A stretch of 64,000 nt of DNA from Zea mays (lineage: Eukaryota > Streptophyta > Magnoliopsida > Poales > Poaceae): contig NC_050098.1 in the NCBI RefSeq assembly GCF_902167145.1, positions 18,310,501 through 18,374,500 on the forward strand. Reading direction: 5' to 3'. The first letter of the stretch is position 1, and each line of letters starts with the position of its first letter. Below are positions 45,227 to 56,136 of the stretch, one piece after another. Made by a program: the position numbers and the translations under genes. Below the pieces are notes generated by a model. It searched no databases, had not been told where the DNA came from, and saw only the letters and a list, made by a program, of their open reading frames with translations.

Positions 45227-45847
45227 TTATTGCAAAAATGGGTAGTATCATTCATATTATAATTGTATTTGATATTTGAAAGTATGAGGTTCAAACTAGC
45301 AATTAAAATTCATTTGACATCTTAAATTTGGAAAATAGAAAAGAAAATATAAAAGAAAAGGACAAAAGATACACCTGCGCCTGGGCCGCATGTGCCGCTC
45401 GATCCATTTATCCACATGCTGCTCGGCCCAAACAGCCGCACTATGCAGCCCATCATGACTGGCCATTCGCGCGCGCACGGCACGGTCAAGAAGGGCCAAC
45501 GGGTCGGTCACAGTCGCGCCATGCTCGTGTCTCCCTGCCGCTGGCGGGTGGGCCCTGGGAGTTAGCTCTCTTCCTCCTAACGAGCTTCGTGCATGGCGGA
45601 GTAGCACCGATGTCACGCGATCCGTTGCTGCGCCTGGTCCTACTCCACGCCTATTTAGGAAACCACGACCCGAATTCTTCTCTTTCTACTCCTTTCTGCT
45701 CCTCGCGACCACAACCTTAGAAAGACCTCGCGAGTTCGTCGGAACGGAGATTGCGTGGGAGAGAGAGAAGACCTCAGGTCAGTGCTGGTAAGCCACGCCA
45801 TCGATGCCAGGGGGGACTCTACCGTGGGGGCGGAACGACTTGCTGTG
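45227..45847. other. Probable older repeat into which the Helitron and Reina element inserted
   Basis: An AT-rich part (45227-45370) is followed by a GC-rich leader-like part. The pattern resembles a Gypsy LTR, but I cannot define ends. No credible gene is seen. Confidence 0.3.
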
Positions 45848-46154
45848 TGTAACGACCGAAGCAGAGGTGAGTTCGGTGTAGTAGTAGATCTGGAGATCTA
45901 TGTGGTTCTAGAAGCATTAGGGTTAATCTGGGCCATTGTGTGGCTTTTCTTTGATTGTAATCTGGCCCATCTAATGGCCTATAAATACTTGTACTAATAA
46001 ACAGTCAGAGATTACGAATTGTATAAGAAATGATTAGCCACAAACATGTCTACTTCTTCTTCCTCGCCACCGAAGCTTACCATGGAAGCTGTCGGTTCCT
46101 ACTGTCGCAACTCACGTCTAGGGTTTGGCGAACCCTAGGCCACGAGTCGTGACA
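45848..46154 (+). repeat. 5' LTR of the Reina element
   Basis: It runs from TGTAACGACCG to TCGTGACA, with a TATA-like CTATAAATAC near 45980. The end is fixed by the primer-binding site three bases later. Confidence 0.8.
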
Positions 46155-46157
46155 ATT

Positions 46158-46168
46158 TGGTATCAGAG
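46158..46168 (+). other. Primer-binding site of the Reina element
   Basis: TGGTATCAGAG exactly matches the complement of the initiator tRNA-Met 3' end. Confidence 0.92.
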
Positions 46169-46244
46169 GGCGGTCGACTCCGGAGCTGTCAAGACGGCGC
46201 CGGTGGTGAAACCGTCTGTCTAGACGCGTCTCGTGCTGGAGGCT

Positions 46245-47283
46245 ATGGCGACTGTGGAGCAGAAGGGAGAGGAGAAGTGGGAACAGATGATGAAGATGAT
46301 GGATCAAGTGGCGGAGAAGTTGGATACGGTGGAAGCTGGACAACATCGGCTGGAAGGACAAGCCAAGCTCTCAGCTACGGTGGCAAGGAAGGCAGAAGAA
46401 AAGCGTACTATATTGGCAAGGCAAATGGAGAAGATGGGCAAAGTGGTGGCGCAGTTGCGTTTGGAGATGATGGCGAAGGACTTGGAGGGCGATGGTGCTG
46501 GATCATCAAGGGAGGGTGCTGATCAAGGTGATCCAAACCGAAGAAGAAGAGAACCACAACAGGAGAGAGTAAGAGAAGAAGAAGATCAGGTGATGGGAGG
46601 GCGAGGACATCCATCTCTGCCCAAATATTCGTTTCCTAGATTTCAAGGGAAGGAACCTGGAATATCGTTAGCCAAGTGCCAAGACTACTTCACCATTTAT
46701 CAGGTTCCTGATGCTTTGTGGGCAATATCAGCATCCATGCACATGGAGGGGAATGCAGCGAGGTGGCTTCAAGTGTACAAGATGAGGCAGGGACTGGGAA
46801 ACTGGATGTAGTTTGGCAGAGTTGTTAGGGCCAAATTTGGAGTGGAAGAATATCCCAAGGCCATGATACATCTTTTGAACCTGTATCAGAAGAATGGAGT
46901 TGAAGAGTACGCTCAAGAGTTTGAAGAAGCAAGGTATGCCACTGCTGTTCACAACCCAAGGATGGATGAGATATTTTTGTCAATCAGTTTGTGAAGGGAC
47001 TAAAGAGATAATTACAAGGGGGTGTAATGTGTCATCTGCCACAGTCTATGGATAGAGCAATTATTTTAGCTCACATGCAGCAGGAAATATTAGAGAAGAA
47101 TAGGTTGAAGATGCAGAGGAGTATTACTGCTAATAAGGTTGTGGGCAGTAATCTGAAGACTGACAATAAGGGAGGATTTATTCTGGGTGATCTAACAAAG
47201 GAGAGGCAACTCAGGGAGTTTAGAAGAGCTAATGGACTTTGTTTCACTTGTGGTGAAAAGTTTGAGCTAGGTCACCAAGGGAA
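46245..47283 (+). pseudogene. gag of the Reina element
   Basis: From the ATG at 46245 come a coiled coil, a charged linker and the gag domain (YFTIYQVPD, EGNAARWLQ, EEYAQEFEEARY), ending in a zinc knuckle CFTCGEKFELGHQGKC near 47240. TAG at 46809-46811 and TAA at 47009-47011 replace likely glutamines, and a base is missing near 46980. It cannot make full-length Gag. Confidence 0.8.
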
Positions 47284-49239
47284 GTGTCCCAAGAGGGTGG
47301 TGCCTCAGTTGCATGTCTGGGCATGGTGTGGACTGATCCTGTGTTGGAGCATCTGGAGTCCGAAGACAAGGAGGTTGAAGAATTGTATAAACTGTCTCTA
47401 AATGCTATCAGTGGAATGGAAAGTGATGGATGTATGAGAGTGCAAGGTTTTATGCATAACCAAATGTTGGTCGTTCTGATAGACTCTGGCAGTTCTCTGA
47501 GTTTTGTCAGTCTAAACTTAGTGGATAAAATGGGCTTGCCTATGCAAAAGTGTGCAGCAGTGGAGGTGAAGGTGGCTAATGGAGAAAAGATGAGGAGTGA
47601 CAAGAAGGTGGTTGATCTAGAGTGGTGGTCTGGGGGTCATACCTATACTAATACTCTGAGGGTATTGGAGTTGGATGTGTATGACCTGATTTTGGGTTTT
47701 GATTGGCTGAAAAAGCATAGTCCTATGCAATGTGATTGGCTGGAGAATGTGCTCACATTTGTGGACAAGGGAGTGACTGTTCAGCTAAGAGGAGATGCGG
47801 GTCAGCAGAAGGAGGTTCCACAAATTTCCAGTCTACAAGTGAATAAATGGTTGAAAGGCAATGAGGTTTGGGCTTTGGTTATGCTGGAGCAAGTGGTGGA
47901 TAAGAAAGAAGCAGTAGTCCCTGAGCAGTTACAAAGGTTGCTGGTGGAGTTTGAGGATATTTTTGTTGTCCCTACTGGTTTGCCTCCTTCCAGAGATTAT
48001 GATCATCATATTTCTTTGGTACCAGGACATATACCTGTGAACTCAAGGTCCTACAGGTACTCACCATTGCACAAAACAGAGATAGAGAAGCAGGTCTCTG
48101 AACTATTAACTTCTGGTCTAATTGTGCCTAGCATGAGTCCCTTTGCATCTCCAGTCTTGTTGGTTCAAAAAAAGATGGAAGTTGGAGTTTTTATGTGGAC
48201 TACAGAAAACTCAATGACATGACCATCAAGAACAGATTTCCTATGCCCCTAGTAGATGAAATACTGGATGAGTTAGCATGGACTCAGTATTTTACTAGTC
48301 TGGATATGACAGCGGGTTACCTTCAAATAAGAATGAAGGAGGAGGATGAGTATATGACAGCCTTTAAGACACATCAGGGACATTATCAGTTCACGGTATT
48401 GCCCTTTGGTCTCACTAATGCACCTGCTACCTTCCAATGTGCAATGAATGCTATACTACAACCTTTCCTCAGGAAGTTTGTCATGGTTTTTCTAGATGAT
48501 ATATTAGTGTATAGCTCCTGTCTGGCAGAACACTTGGGTCATTTGAGGTTGGTGTTTACTGAACTCAAGGAACATCAGTTTTTCTTGAAGAAGAAGTGTT
48601 CCTTTGTCCAACCAGAGCTGCAGTACCTTGGTCATGTAATATCCAGAGAAGGGGTAGCTACTGACCTTTCCAAAACTGCAGCTATACAAGCTTGGCCTAT
48701 ACCTCGAAATATTACATAACTAAGGAGATTTCTAGGTCTCACTGGTTATTACAGAAAGTTTGTGAAAGGCTATGGAGTCTTAGCCAAACCTTTGACCAAG
48801 TTATTGCAAAAGCAAAACAAGTTCAGTTGGGGAGAAGAAGCACAATAGGCATTTGAGGCTCTGAAACAAGCAATGACTACTACTCCAGTGTTGGCTCTGC
48901 CCAGATCTGATATTCCTTTTATTGTGGAGACTGATGCTTGTGATATAGGAATGGAGGCTGTTTTGATGCAAGAAGGGAGACCTATTGCTTTTCTAAGCAA
49001 AGCTTTAGGTGAAAAGAACAAGCACTTGTCTATATATGAGAAGGAGTTCTTGGCTTTGATTTTGGCTGTGGACAAATGGAGACCCTATCTTTAGAGAGCT
49101 CCTTTCATCATCAGGACTGACCACCAGTCCCTTAGTTCTCTGGGAGAACAACAGTTACACTCCGAACTTCAGAAAAAGGCTATGGCTAAAATGATGGGGT
49201 TGCATTTTCAGATAGTATACAAAAAGGGGGTGGAAAATT
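47284..49239 (+). pseudogene. pol of the Reina element (protease to RNase H)
   Basis: The protease has LIDSGSS near 47480. Reverse transcriptase has VDYRKLND, SLDMTAGY and VFLDDIL (catalytic FLDD), then RNase H with ETDACDIG and DKWRPYL. The frame shifts within a run of A near 48170, and stops lie at 48717-48719, 48846-48848 and 49092-49094. The sequence is cut at 49239, before integrase. Confidence 0.85.
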
Positions 49240-50499
49240 GATAGTCGCCTAGAGGGGGGGGGGGTGAATAGGGCGAAACTGAAATTTACAAATATAAACA
49301 CAACTACAAGCCAGGTTAGCGTTAGTAATATAATCGAGTCCGCAAGAGAGGGTACAAAACAAATCTCAAGAAAATAAGGAGTGTGACACAAGGATTTGTT
49401 TTACCGAGGTTTGGTTCTTGCAAACCTACTCCCCGTTGAGGTGGTCACAAAGACCGGGTCTCTTTCAACCCTTTCCCTCTCTCAAATGGTCCCTTGGACC
49501 GAGTGAGCTTCTTCTTCTCAATCAAACGGGAACAAACTTCCCCGCAAGGACCACCACACAATTGGTGTCTCTTGTCTTGGTTACAATTGAGTTGATCGCA
49601 AGAAAGATTGAAAGAAAAAACACGATTGCAAAAGCCAAGCGACAAGAGCGACAAATAACACACGAATCACTTTCTCTCTCAAGTCACTAATCACTAATGA
49701 TCTCTTTTCTCAATTGTGAAACTTGGAGAGATGGAGGCTTTGAATGTGTCTTGGAATGGATTGCTAGCTCTTGTATTGAATGTTGAAGGTTGGAATGCTT
49801 GGTTTCTATGAATGGAGGTGGTTGGGGTTGTATTTATAGCCACCAACCACTTCCTAGCCGTTGCTCCATTCTGCCGAGCGCGGACGGTCCGCCCGCCTGG
49901 TCCGGACGGTCCGCCCCTGTAGATCAACGGCTGAAAATGCAACGGTCAGCAGTAACGGCTATATCAACAGCTGTATTGCATTTAATGCGTCGTCAGATGT
50001 CAGATAAAGCCAGTCGTGGACGGTCCGGTCGTGCACCCCGGACGGTCCGCGAGGACGCTATAATTCATTTTTCCGAACCCGTCACCTTCGGGTTTTTCGG
50101 TTCCTTACCTACCGGACGGTCCGCGCCTGAGGCTGGACGGTCCGCGCCTGAGGCCGGACGGTCCGCGCGAGGTCTCGGACGGTCCTTGCTTTTCCTCCGG
50201 ACGGTCCGTAGTGTAGACTTGTATTTTTGCATTGGTTCTGTCCGAGGGTCATCCTGGTGTGGCGGACGGTCCGCCGCAAGGGCCCGGACGGTCCGCGCTT
50301 GGCCTGTTTTTCCAAAAAGCTTCTCCTGTCTGGAATAATCTATGGTATTCCGGACAGTCGATTTAGTATAGTTGTAGATGAACCTTTGGCACCTGTAGAA
50401 CATATAATCTAGAGAAAACTAGTTAGTCCAATTATTTGTGTTGGTCAATTCAACCACCAAAATCAATTAGGAAATAGGTGTAAGCCTAATTCCCTTTCA
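49240..50499 (-). repeat. 3' LTR of a minus-strand SIRE-type copia
   Basis: On the minus strand it starts TGAAAGGGAATTAGGC at 50499 and ends GGCGACTATCA at 49240. It is preceded by the polypurine tract AAAAAGGGGGAGAT at about 50513-50500. Eleven copies of GGACGGTCC lie at 49880-50300, and a TATA-like element is near 49830. The rest of the element is cut off at 50548. Confidence 0.85.
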
Positions 50500-50548
50500 A
50501 TCTCCCCCTTTTTGGTGATTGATGCCAACACAAACCAAAGCAAGTATT
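50500..50548 (-). other. Polypurine tract and internal stub of the minus-strand copia
   Basis: It contains the AAAAAGGGGGAGAT tract needed to start plus-strand synthesis, plus some 35 bases of 3' non-coding sequence. It is then interrupted by another LTR. Confidence 0.7.
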
Positions 50549-51086
50549 GTCGGTGTTTTGGGTCCGACTGCACACCCGGGGTTGCCCCTTGAGGTGTTTT
50601 TAGGAGTAGGACGGTGTCGACAACTGCAGCAAAATGGTTCGTGCCGCTTAGAGATGCGTAATACCCTACGTCCTGGTGAGTATGCTTGGCGAATGTGATT
50701 ACAAGAGAGCTCTCTGGACTGGGAATACAGAGAGTTGACGTGGGTGACTAAGTAATAGGGTCGATCGTTCTGAAGGGGTGCCCCCTAAGCCTTATATACT
50801 CGACCGTGGGGCAATACATGTGGGTATGATAACAACAAGTAGCTAAAAGATAGTGAACCTCTTGAGTTTATCCCTGCGTAACCCTCGCCGACTTATCCTT
50901 GCATGGCTCCGTTGCATGGGGGCTCCAGCGCGGGAAAGTCGGATCTCTGTTGTGGTTACTCGCTCGACGTTGTGGGCCGTCCGGGTTTGCTCCAATCCGG
51001 CCTCATGTCGATCTGCTTTGCTGGTTGCTTCTCCCCAGGCCCATGAAAGAATGACCTCACGATTTATTGGGCCCTTGGGCCTTTCG
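50549..51086 (-). repeat. Partial Gypsy-type LTR, minus strand
   Basis: The left edge TGTCGGTGTTTTGG is the complement of a typical AACACCGACA LTR end. A TATA-like GTATATAAGG is read on the minus strand near 50800. The right side is cut by the second Tekay element. Its family is not certain. Confidence 0.6.
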
Positions 51087-54000
51087 TGTAACACCCCTGG
51101 TGTTACTGTAACTAAAACTCGAGCATGACATCATGAACATTAGCATTTGCATATGTTTGACACACCTAGAGTGCATTCACTAGGTAAAAATTTCAAACAA
51201 GTTGTATTGTTTTAATGTTTTTGCAAATGAAACCCTGGTTAATTTAATGGACTTAACCCTAAATAGTGGTTAAAGGGGTAAAACTTAACCCAAGTTAAGA
51301 AAACCCAAAGACTTTAGGGTAAAAGTCATAAAATGACCCTAAGAATAAATTTGAATCACATTTATACCCCTGGGATACCAGAAACCCTAATGGGAACCCT
51401 GGAAAACCCTAAAACCAAACCCTAGGGGCTTATGTGCAAAATTAGTCCACTCTTGGGCTAAAGTTCAAAAAAACAAGCCAAATAAGTATTTGAAGTCAAT
51501 TGGTTCACAAATATGTGGACTTGAAAGCCAAACCCTAAGTTTTGGGTTTATTTGCAAAAAGTACCACTTGACCTCTATATAGCCTAAGTCTGAAATCAGT
51601 GTTGTGAGCACAACTTTGAGCCCTTGTAACTTTCAAAGCATAGGGTTTTTGCCCTAGGTCACCACATCAAAGTTGAAGACCAATCATAGGAGAACAACTT
51701 TGCTTAAGGATGTGAGATCAGTTGTTAAGAAGAATTTAGTGATAATTAAGTCTAAAGTTGGACTGTCAGGTTACTAAGGTCTGAATTTTCAGACAGACAG
51801 TGCAATCACTACGACTTTGAGCATAAATTCAACTATGATCCAGCAAGAATCTTCCCATGGCTGCTGTGACAAACCTGTAGCTGATCTATAGCTCTACAAT
51901 TTTGCTGCAGAGCATGGAGTATGTTACCATTGAAAATTGAGAGAAAATCGTGCTCCAAGTCGCTCTGTCAGTTCATCTGATGGGTGCTCTCCATGGTACA
52001 GTGTCCCATGGATCAGATCGCCAGCGCAGCAAACTTCACCGCCGGCGACCTCCCTGTGCAAAGATTCGTGCCATCACCGCCGTGACTCGTGACCAAATCA
52101 ACTGGATAGCACTTGGAGATCATCGCCGTGGATAACTCCGGCCAGTAAAGTATTCCGGCCACCGTACAAGCATTCACCGCGGCAGAACTGGATAATTACT
52201 CCGATGATCACCACCCCTCGGCCTTGCGCCGCGTGTCCAAGCCTCGCCACTGCACCGCCACGATTCACTTTAGCTCCCCGTTGCTCACCGGAATAGCTGC
52301 CACGACGTTGAACACGTATTCACTGCGCCAGTGTTCTTCTCCACCTCCGACCGCCGCGCGTCTTGCTCGAAATTCACGGCCACCGCCCATCCTCCCTATA
52401 AATTGAGCCCGTGTCCAGCTCCGTGAGGTAGTCAACTAGCTAACCACCGCTAATCGGCCACAATCATCCACTCGTGTGCTCGAATTCGGAGTTTCCCCCA
52501 AATCCGATTTCCGCCACCGTGAAACCGAGCTCACCGTCACCAGCCCAACTCCGGTCAGTTCCCGTCCTCTGCTCCCTTGTTTGAGCATTCTCATACATCT
52601 GCGATGCTCCCCGACCCCTTTAATTTGACCAGACCGCCACCCATCGCCGGGAACACGAGCATGTGTCCATAACCTTCGCTGTCCTCGTGGGCAGAGCGGA
52701 ATGGGTCACCAATCGTGCAATTAACTTAGGGGAAATGCTCGGAGGGGGTCTGATTTGGTGTCTGCCGCTCGAGAGCGCCAATCCTTGCGTAATCCGGCCG
52801 GCCTAACCTCGTCGGTGATCGGACCTCCGCCGTGCGACATCGGGGCGTAGCACTGTGAAGAATTAGAACTTGAGGGATCTCTGTGCAAATCGTCAGTGAC
52901 TCAGAAAAACAGTAACCGAACCCATCTCCAGTTAGCCAAAACGCCGAGGGCCTCTGCGCAAACTCGCCCCGCGGGCGCGGACGCGCGCGCGATTCCGCGT
53001 GGATCTGGGCCGCCTGGGCTGAATCTAGCCCATTACTGTTGAAACCTTTTTCTTTTTCTTTTTCAGCAGAGCTTTAGAAATATGTAGAAAAATGTAGAAA
53101 AATGCTAAAATTGTGAAACCAATTTTCCTAGACTTGTTATTTTCCATAGAATTTAGTAAAAATAGTTTTGTGATTTTTAGTGGAAGTAAGAAATTTTAGG
53201 GTAATTAAAGTGGTTAAAAAAGTTGGTTATGGATTTTTAGAAAACAAATGGTAATTCCAAAAATGCCCAAAATTTTTATATGAGTGTTATACACTATTTA
53301 GAGACCTTGGGTAAAGTTTGAATTGATTTGGACCTTGTTTGATCACCAAACCCAAAACCACCCCCCTGCCCTATGAACTCCTTTACCGACTCCGGAAACC
53401 CTAAGTTCCCGGAACTCCGTGAAGGAAAGTTGTATTCAAGACATAAATAATAAGTTTATGCTATCTTTGCATCCTCATGAGCATCCCATGGCATCCATTC
53501 TTATACTTATGTATGGTTATGATTAGAACGTGAAGAAGAGGTAGAAGTCCCCGAAGACAGGACACCACCACCTTCGGAATCCCAGGCCGGGAATAGTTTC
53601 TACTTCGATATCTGTGGATCCGAACCCGAATCACCTGTAAACGAAGGCAAGCCCCGGTGCATTTGCCACCTTCCTTGCTATTTTAAAATCTTTCTCACTT
53701 GATTGCTGCATTAGGTGATAGGAGTTGCTTGATAAAACCATTCCTGCATTACCTTCCTTGAATTTGATTACCTTCCTTAATCACCTGTTTTATAAAAGCT
53801 TTTTGATGCTTAGCTTGGCTTTAGAAAAACAAAAGGTTTTGTTTTTACAAAATATGATGTGGCAAAAGTGGGTGGGATGTTTTTCGAAAATAAAACTTGA
53901 TGATGGATCTATCAAAGGCCTTGATGGATTCAACATCGGAAAAGATGTACCTCTGCCAGGTACCAAACTTTGGGTTTGAAATAATTAAGTTGAGACCGGG

Positions 54001-55124
54001 CGGGTGACTTGCACGAGAAGAGAGTCTCGGTGTAGTGTCTCCGTCTGAGTCGATTAAGGACCTTGTCGATGTAGGCTTGATGATCGAGGACCCTTTAACT
54101 GGTCACATGCCTCGTCATGGGTAAGCCTTGCCTCGGGCAGACTAAGGCCGGAATAAGATAACACGAAATGGGCGTGGAGCGGTGGCGAGAGTAGCGTGTA
54201 CCCTCCGTGGCAAGAGGCTGGACGGTGGTGTATCTGTGCTCTCGGTTTGCGTGAACCTGATCCGGTCTTAAGAACCCCGGTGGCGGGTTGACATATGCAA
54301 GGGTTAAGTGCTACATATGTCGTGTGATTGGAGATCCTCAACTGAGTATAATCGATTCGGATCGCCGTACCTTCGCGGTTATGAAGACTTGGTCACTGCC
54401 CTACACATAGCATTCCACTAAAGACGATGGGCTTTTGTTAAGAAATTGGCTAGTGTAGGACCAGTGATTGAACTAGGGTAGAAAGAACTCTAGTGCAAGT
54501 AATTTTACTTAACTTGACAAATAAAATTGGATTTTTAAGGATCCACTTTAGTAAGCATTTCTGCAAAAACAGAGTCATTGATGATTGAAAAGCCTTACCT
54601 TGACTCCCTTATAACCAGCATACCCTTGAGAGTCTTTTCTTTAGTCGGGTAAGACTTGCTGAGTAATTCCATACTCAGGGTTTATCCCTTCGTTGTTTTT
54701 AGGTGAGGAAGTATCAGACTTTTGCTGCTTCTGTGCCAAGGTGATTCCAAAAGAAGAAAAACAAGACTGAAGTGCGGGAGGACTCGGTCCTCCACTTAGG
54801 ATCTTTTGTTTATTAAACTTCTCGGGAGGAGTTCGTGCCTCCCCTGGTTTGTATAATATTACTACTCTGCACTCACTTTTAGTCTGGTCTGTAATAAAAT
54901 AACTCAAGCTTGCTTTCGAAATAAATGTAAGTTTACGTAATTCGCTTCCGCATTTCTTTATCTCCGATGTTCTGTAATGTCTGCAAGACGGGTGAAACGT
55001 TCCTGGTAAGGTAAGGAAGGATACCGAACTTGTCAAGTGACTTAGGAACATCTACAGGGTGTCTGATGTCCGTGGGACAAGGACAACTGTAGGTGGGCCT
55101 AATTACTTGGGAGGTTCTGTCACA
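51087..55124 (+). repeat. 5' LTR of the second Tekay element
   Basis: It runs from TGTAACACCCCTGG to TTCTGTCACA (4038 bases). Small ORFs inside (for example 51950-52135 and 53725-53979) recur identically placed in the other LTR and are not believed to be genes. Confidence 0.93.
54371..54386 (+). promoter_or_regulatory. Hairpin equivalent in the second Tekay LTR
   Basis: CTTC-GCGGTTAT-GAAG has the same loop as the first Tekay LTR hairpin but a different, still complementary stem. It lies about 740 bases before the LTR end. Confidence 0.55.
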
Positions 55125-55126
55125 GC

Positions 55127-55138
55127 TGGTATCGGAGC
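55127..55138 (+). other. Primer-binding site of the second Tekay element
   Basis: TGGTATCGGAGC starts two bases after the LTR. It is initiator-tRNA-Met type with one change. Confidence 0.9.
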
Positions 55139-55362
55139 GTAGCCCTTCTTTGCAGATATTATGAGGCATCTTCAAAAGGATTTTCAAAAAGTCTTACCTA
55201 AAATTCTTTTCTCTTCTTACCTAAGTATTCTGAAGAGTCTATCTTAAAGACCAGATAGGAAGAGTGCAACGTATAGAAGGTTGAATCGACTAAGGTTGAT
55301 TCTATAATTATACATGCATCATGCTAAGAATCTTACTAATAACATTTTCCCCCTTAGAAAAG

Positions 55363-55947
55363 ATGCCGCCACGCACCAGGCTAACGGCACGCAAGTCTAC
55401 GGGACCCATTGGGGTGCCTCGGCATCAATTGGCTCCCCGACATGAAAGCAGCAGCAGTGGAAGTAACGACCCCATCGGAGACCTTGAAGCCCGTGTGAGT
55501 CGACTTCAAGCAGCGCTGCAACACAGGACTGATGCTTGGGTCGCTGACGGAGATAGAATCAATGAACTGAGAAGGGACATCCGACACTTACAGGATCAAC
55601 TCGCTGATCGAGACTTAGCACCTGACTGGGCCGTACAGTCTCGTTTGCTAATGTGTGCTAAGGAAGCAAGGGCTCAGGCCCGAGTTAAAGAACTTAGCTC
55701 GACTGTTGATAACCTGCAGGTTTACTGCAATACGTTGCACGAGGAAGTCCATATACTATACTCACAACTACACCCAAGTGAGCCTGCACAACCTGCTGAG
55801 GCGGAAGCCGGACCATCTCACGTTGCGGGACGTGCGCTGGGTGGGGAGTTAGACCTTTTTGAGCCCCCTCCTTCTTTGAGGTTGGTTGACGTCTGGACTC
55901 CCACACCTGACGATGAGGCCGCCAAGACTAATGGAAAGCAGGAATAA
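55363..55947 (+). CDS. ORF0 accessory protein with strong histone H3-tail similarity
   Basis: The chosen start is the ATG at 55363. An in-frame ATG at 55321 lies before a splice-acceptor-like CCCCCTTAG and would add 14 residues unlike the rest. The 194-residue protein starts MPPRTRLTARKSTG. Nine of eleven residues from RT to STG match H3 residues 2-12 (ARTKQTARKSTG), and a further PRHQLA matches H3 PRKQLA after one extra residue. Lysine 9 with ARKS is kept and lysine 4 is arginine. Residues about 40-110 form a coiled coil (DLEARVSRLQAAL, INELRRDIRHLQDQL), with a second helix at about 115-145. An acidic proline-rich tail follows. No enzymatic motif is seen. Confidence 0.82.
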   Translation: MPPRTRLTARKSTGPIGVPRHQLAPRHESSSSGSNDPIGDLEARVSRLQAALQHRTDAWVADGDRINELRRDIRHLQDQLADRDLAPDWAVQSRLLMCAKEARAQARVKELSSTVDNLQVYCNTLHEEVHILYSQLHPSEPAQPAEAEAGPSHVAGRALGGELDLFEPPPSLRLVDVWTPTPDDEAAKTNGKQE

Positions 55948-56136
55948 GGGTGTAATAGAAGTAAAAGTAGAGTAGGGTATTGTAGGGTGTACTGTTGTAT
56001 AATAGGTTGAACTTTTGTATAATGGGTATTGTATCCTGTTATGTAATATCGAGTCTGTATCATTACTTTTTATAGTAATGTAAAATGGAAGGTTTTCTCT
56101 GGCACATTATGTTTACTTCAAATGTTTTTGCCACAG

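Larger units (their letters stand above)
45848..49239 (+). mobile_element. Decayed Reina-lineage chromovirus, truncated
   Basis: A 307-base LTR, a TGGTATCAGAG primer-binding site, gag, protease, reverse transcriptase and part of RNase H are in order. The small LTR and the pol sequence fit the Reina lineage. Five in-frame stops and at least two frameshifts are present. Integrase and the 3' LTR are missing because a minus-strand copia LTR begins at 49240. Confidence 0.85.

Noticed and set aside
51950..53979. Small ORFs (61, 60 and 84 codons) conserved at 61621-63649
   Set aside because: They are duplicated only because they lie in the two LTRs of one young element.
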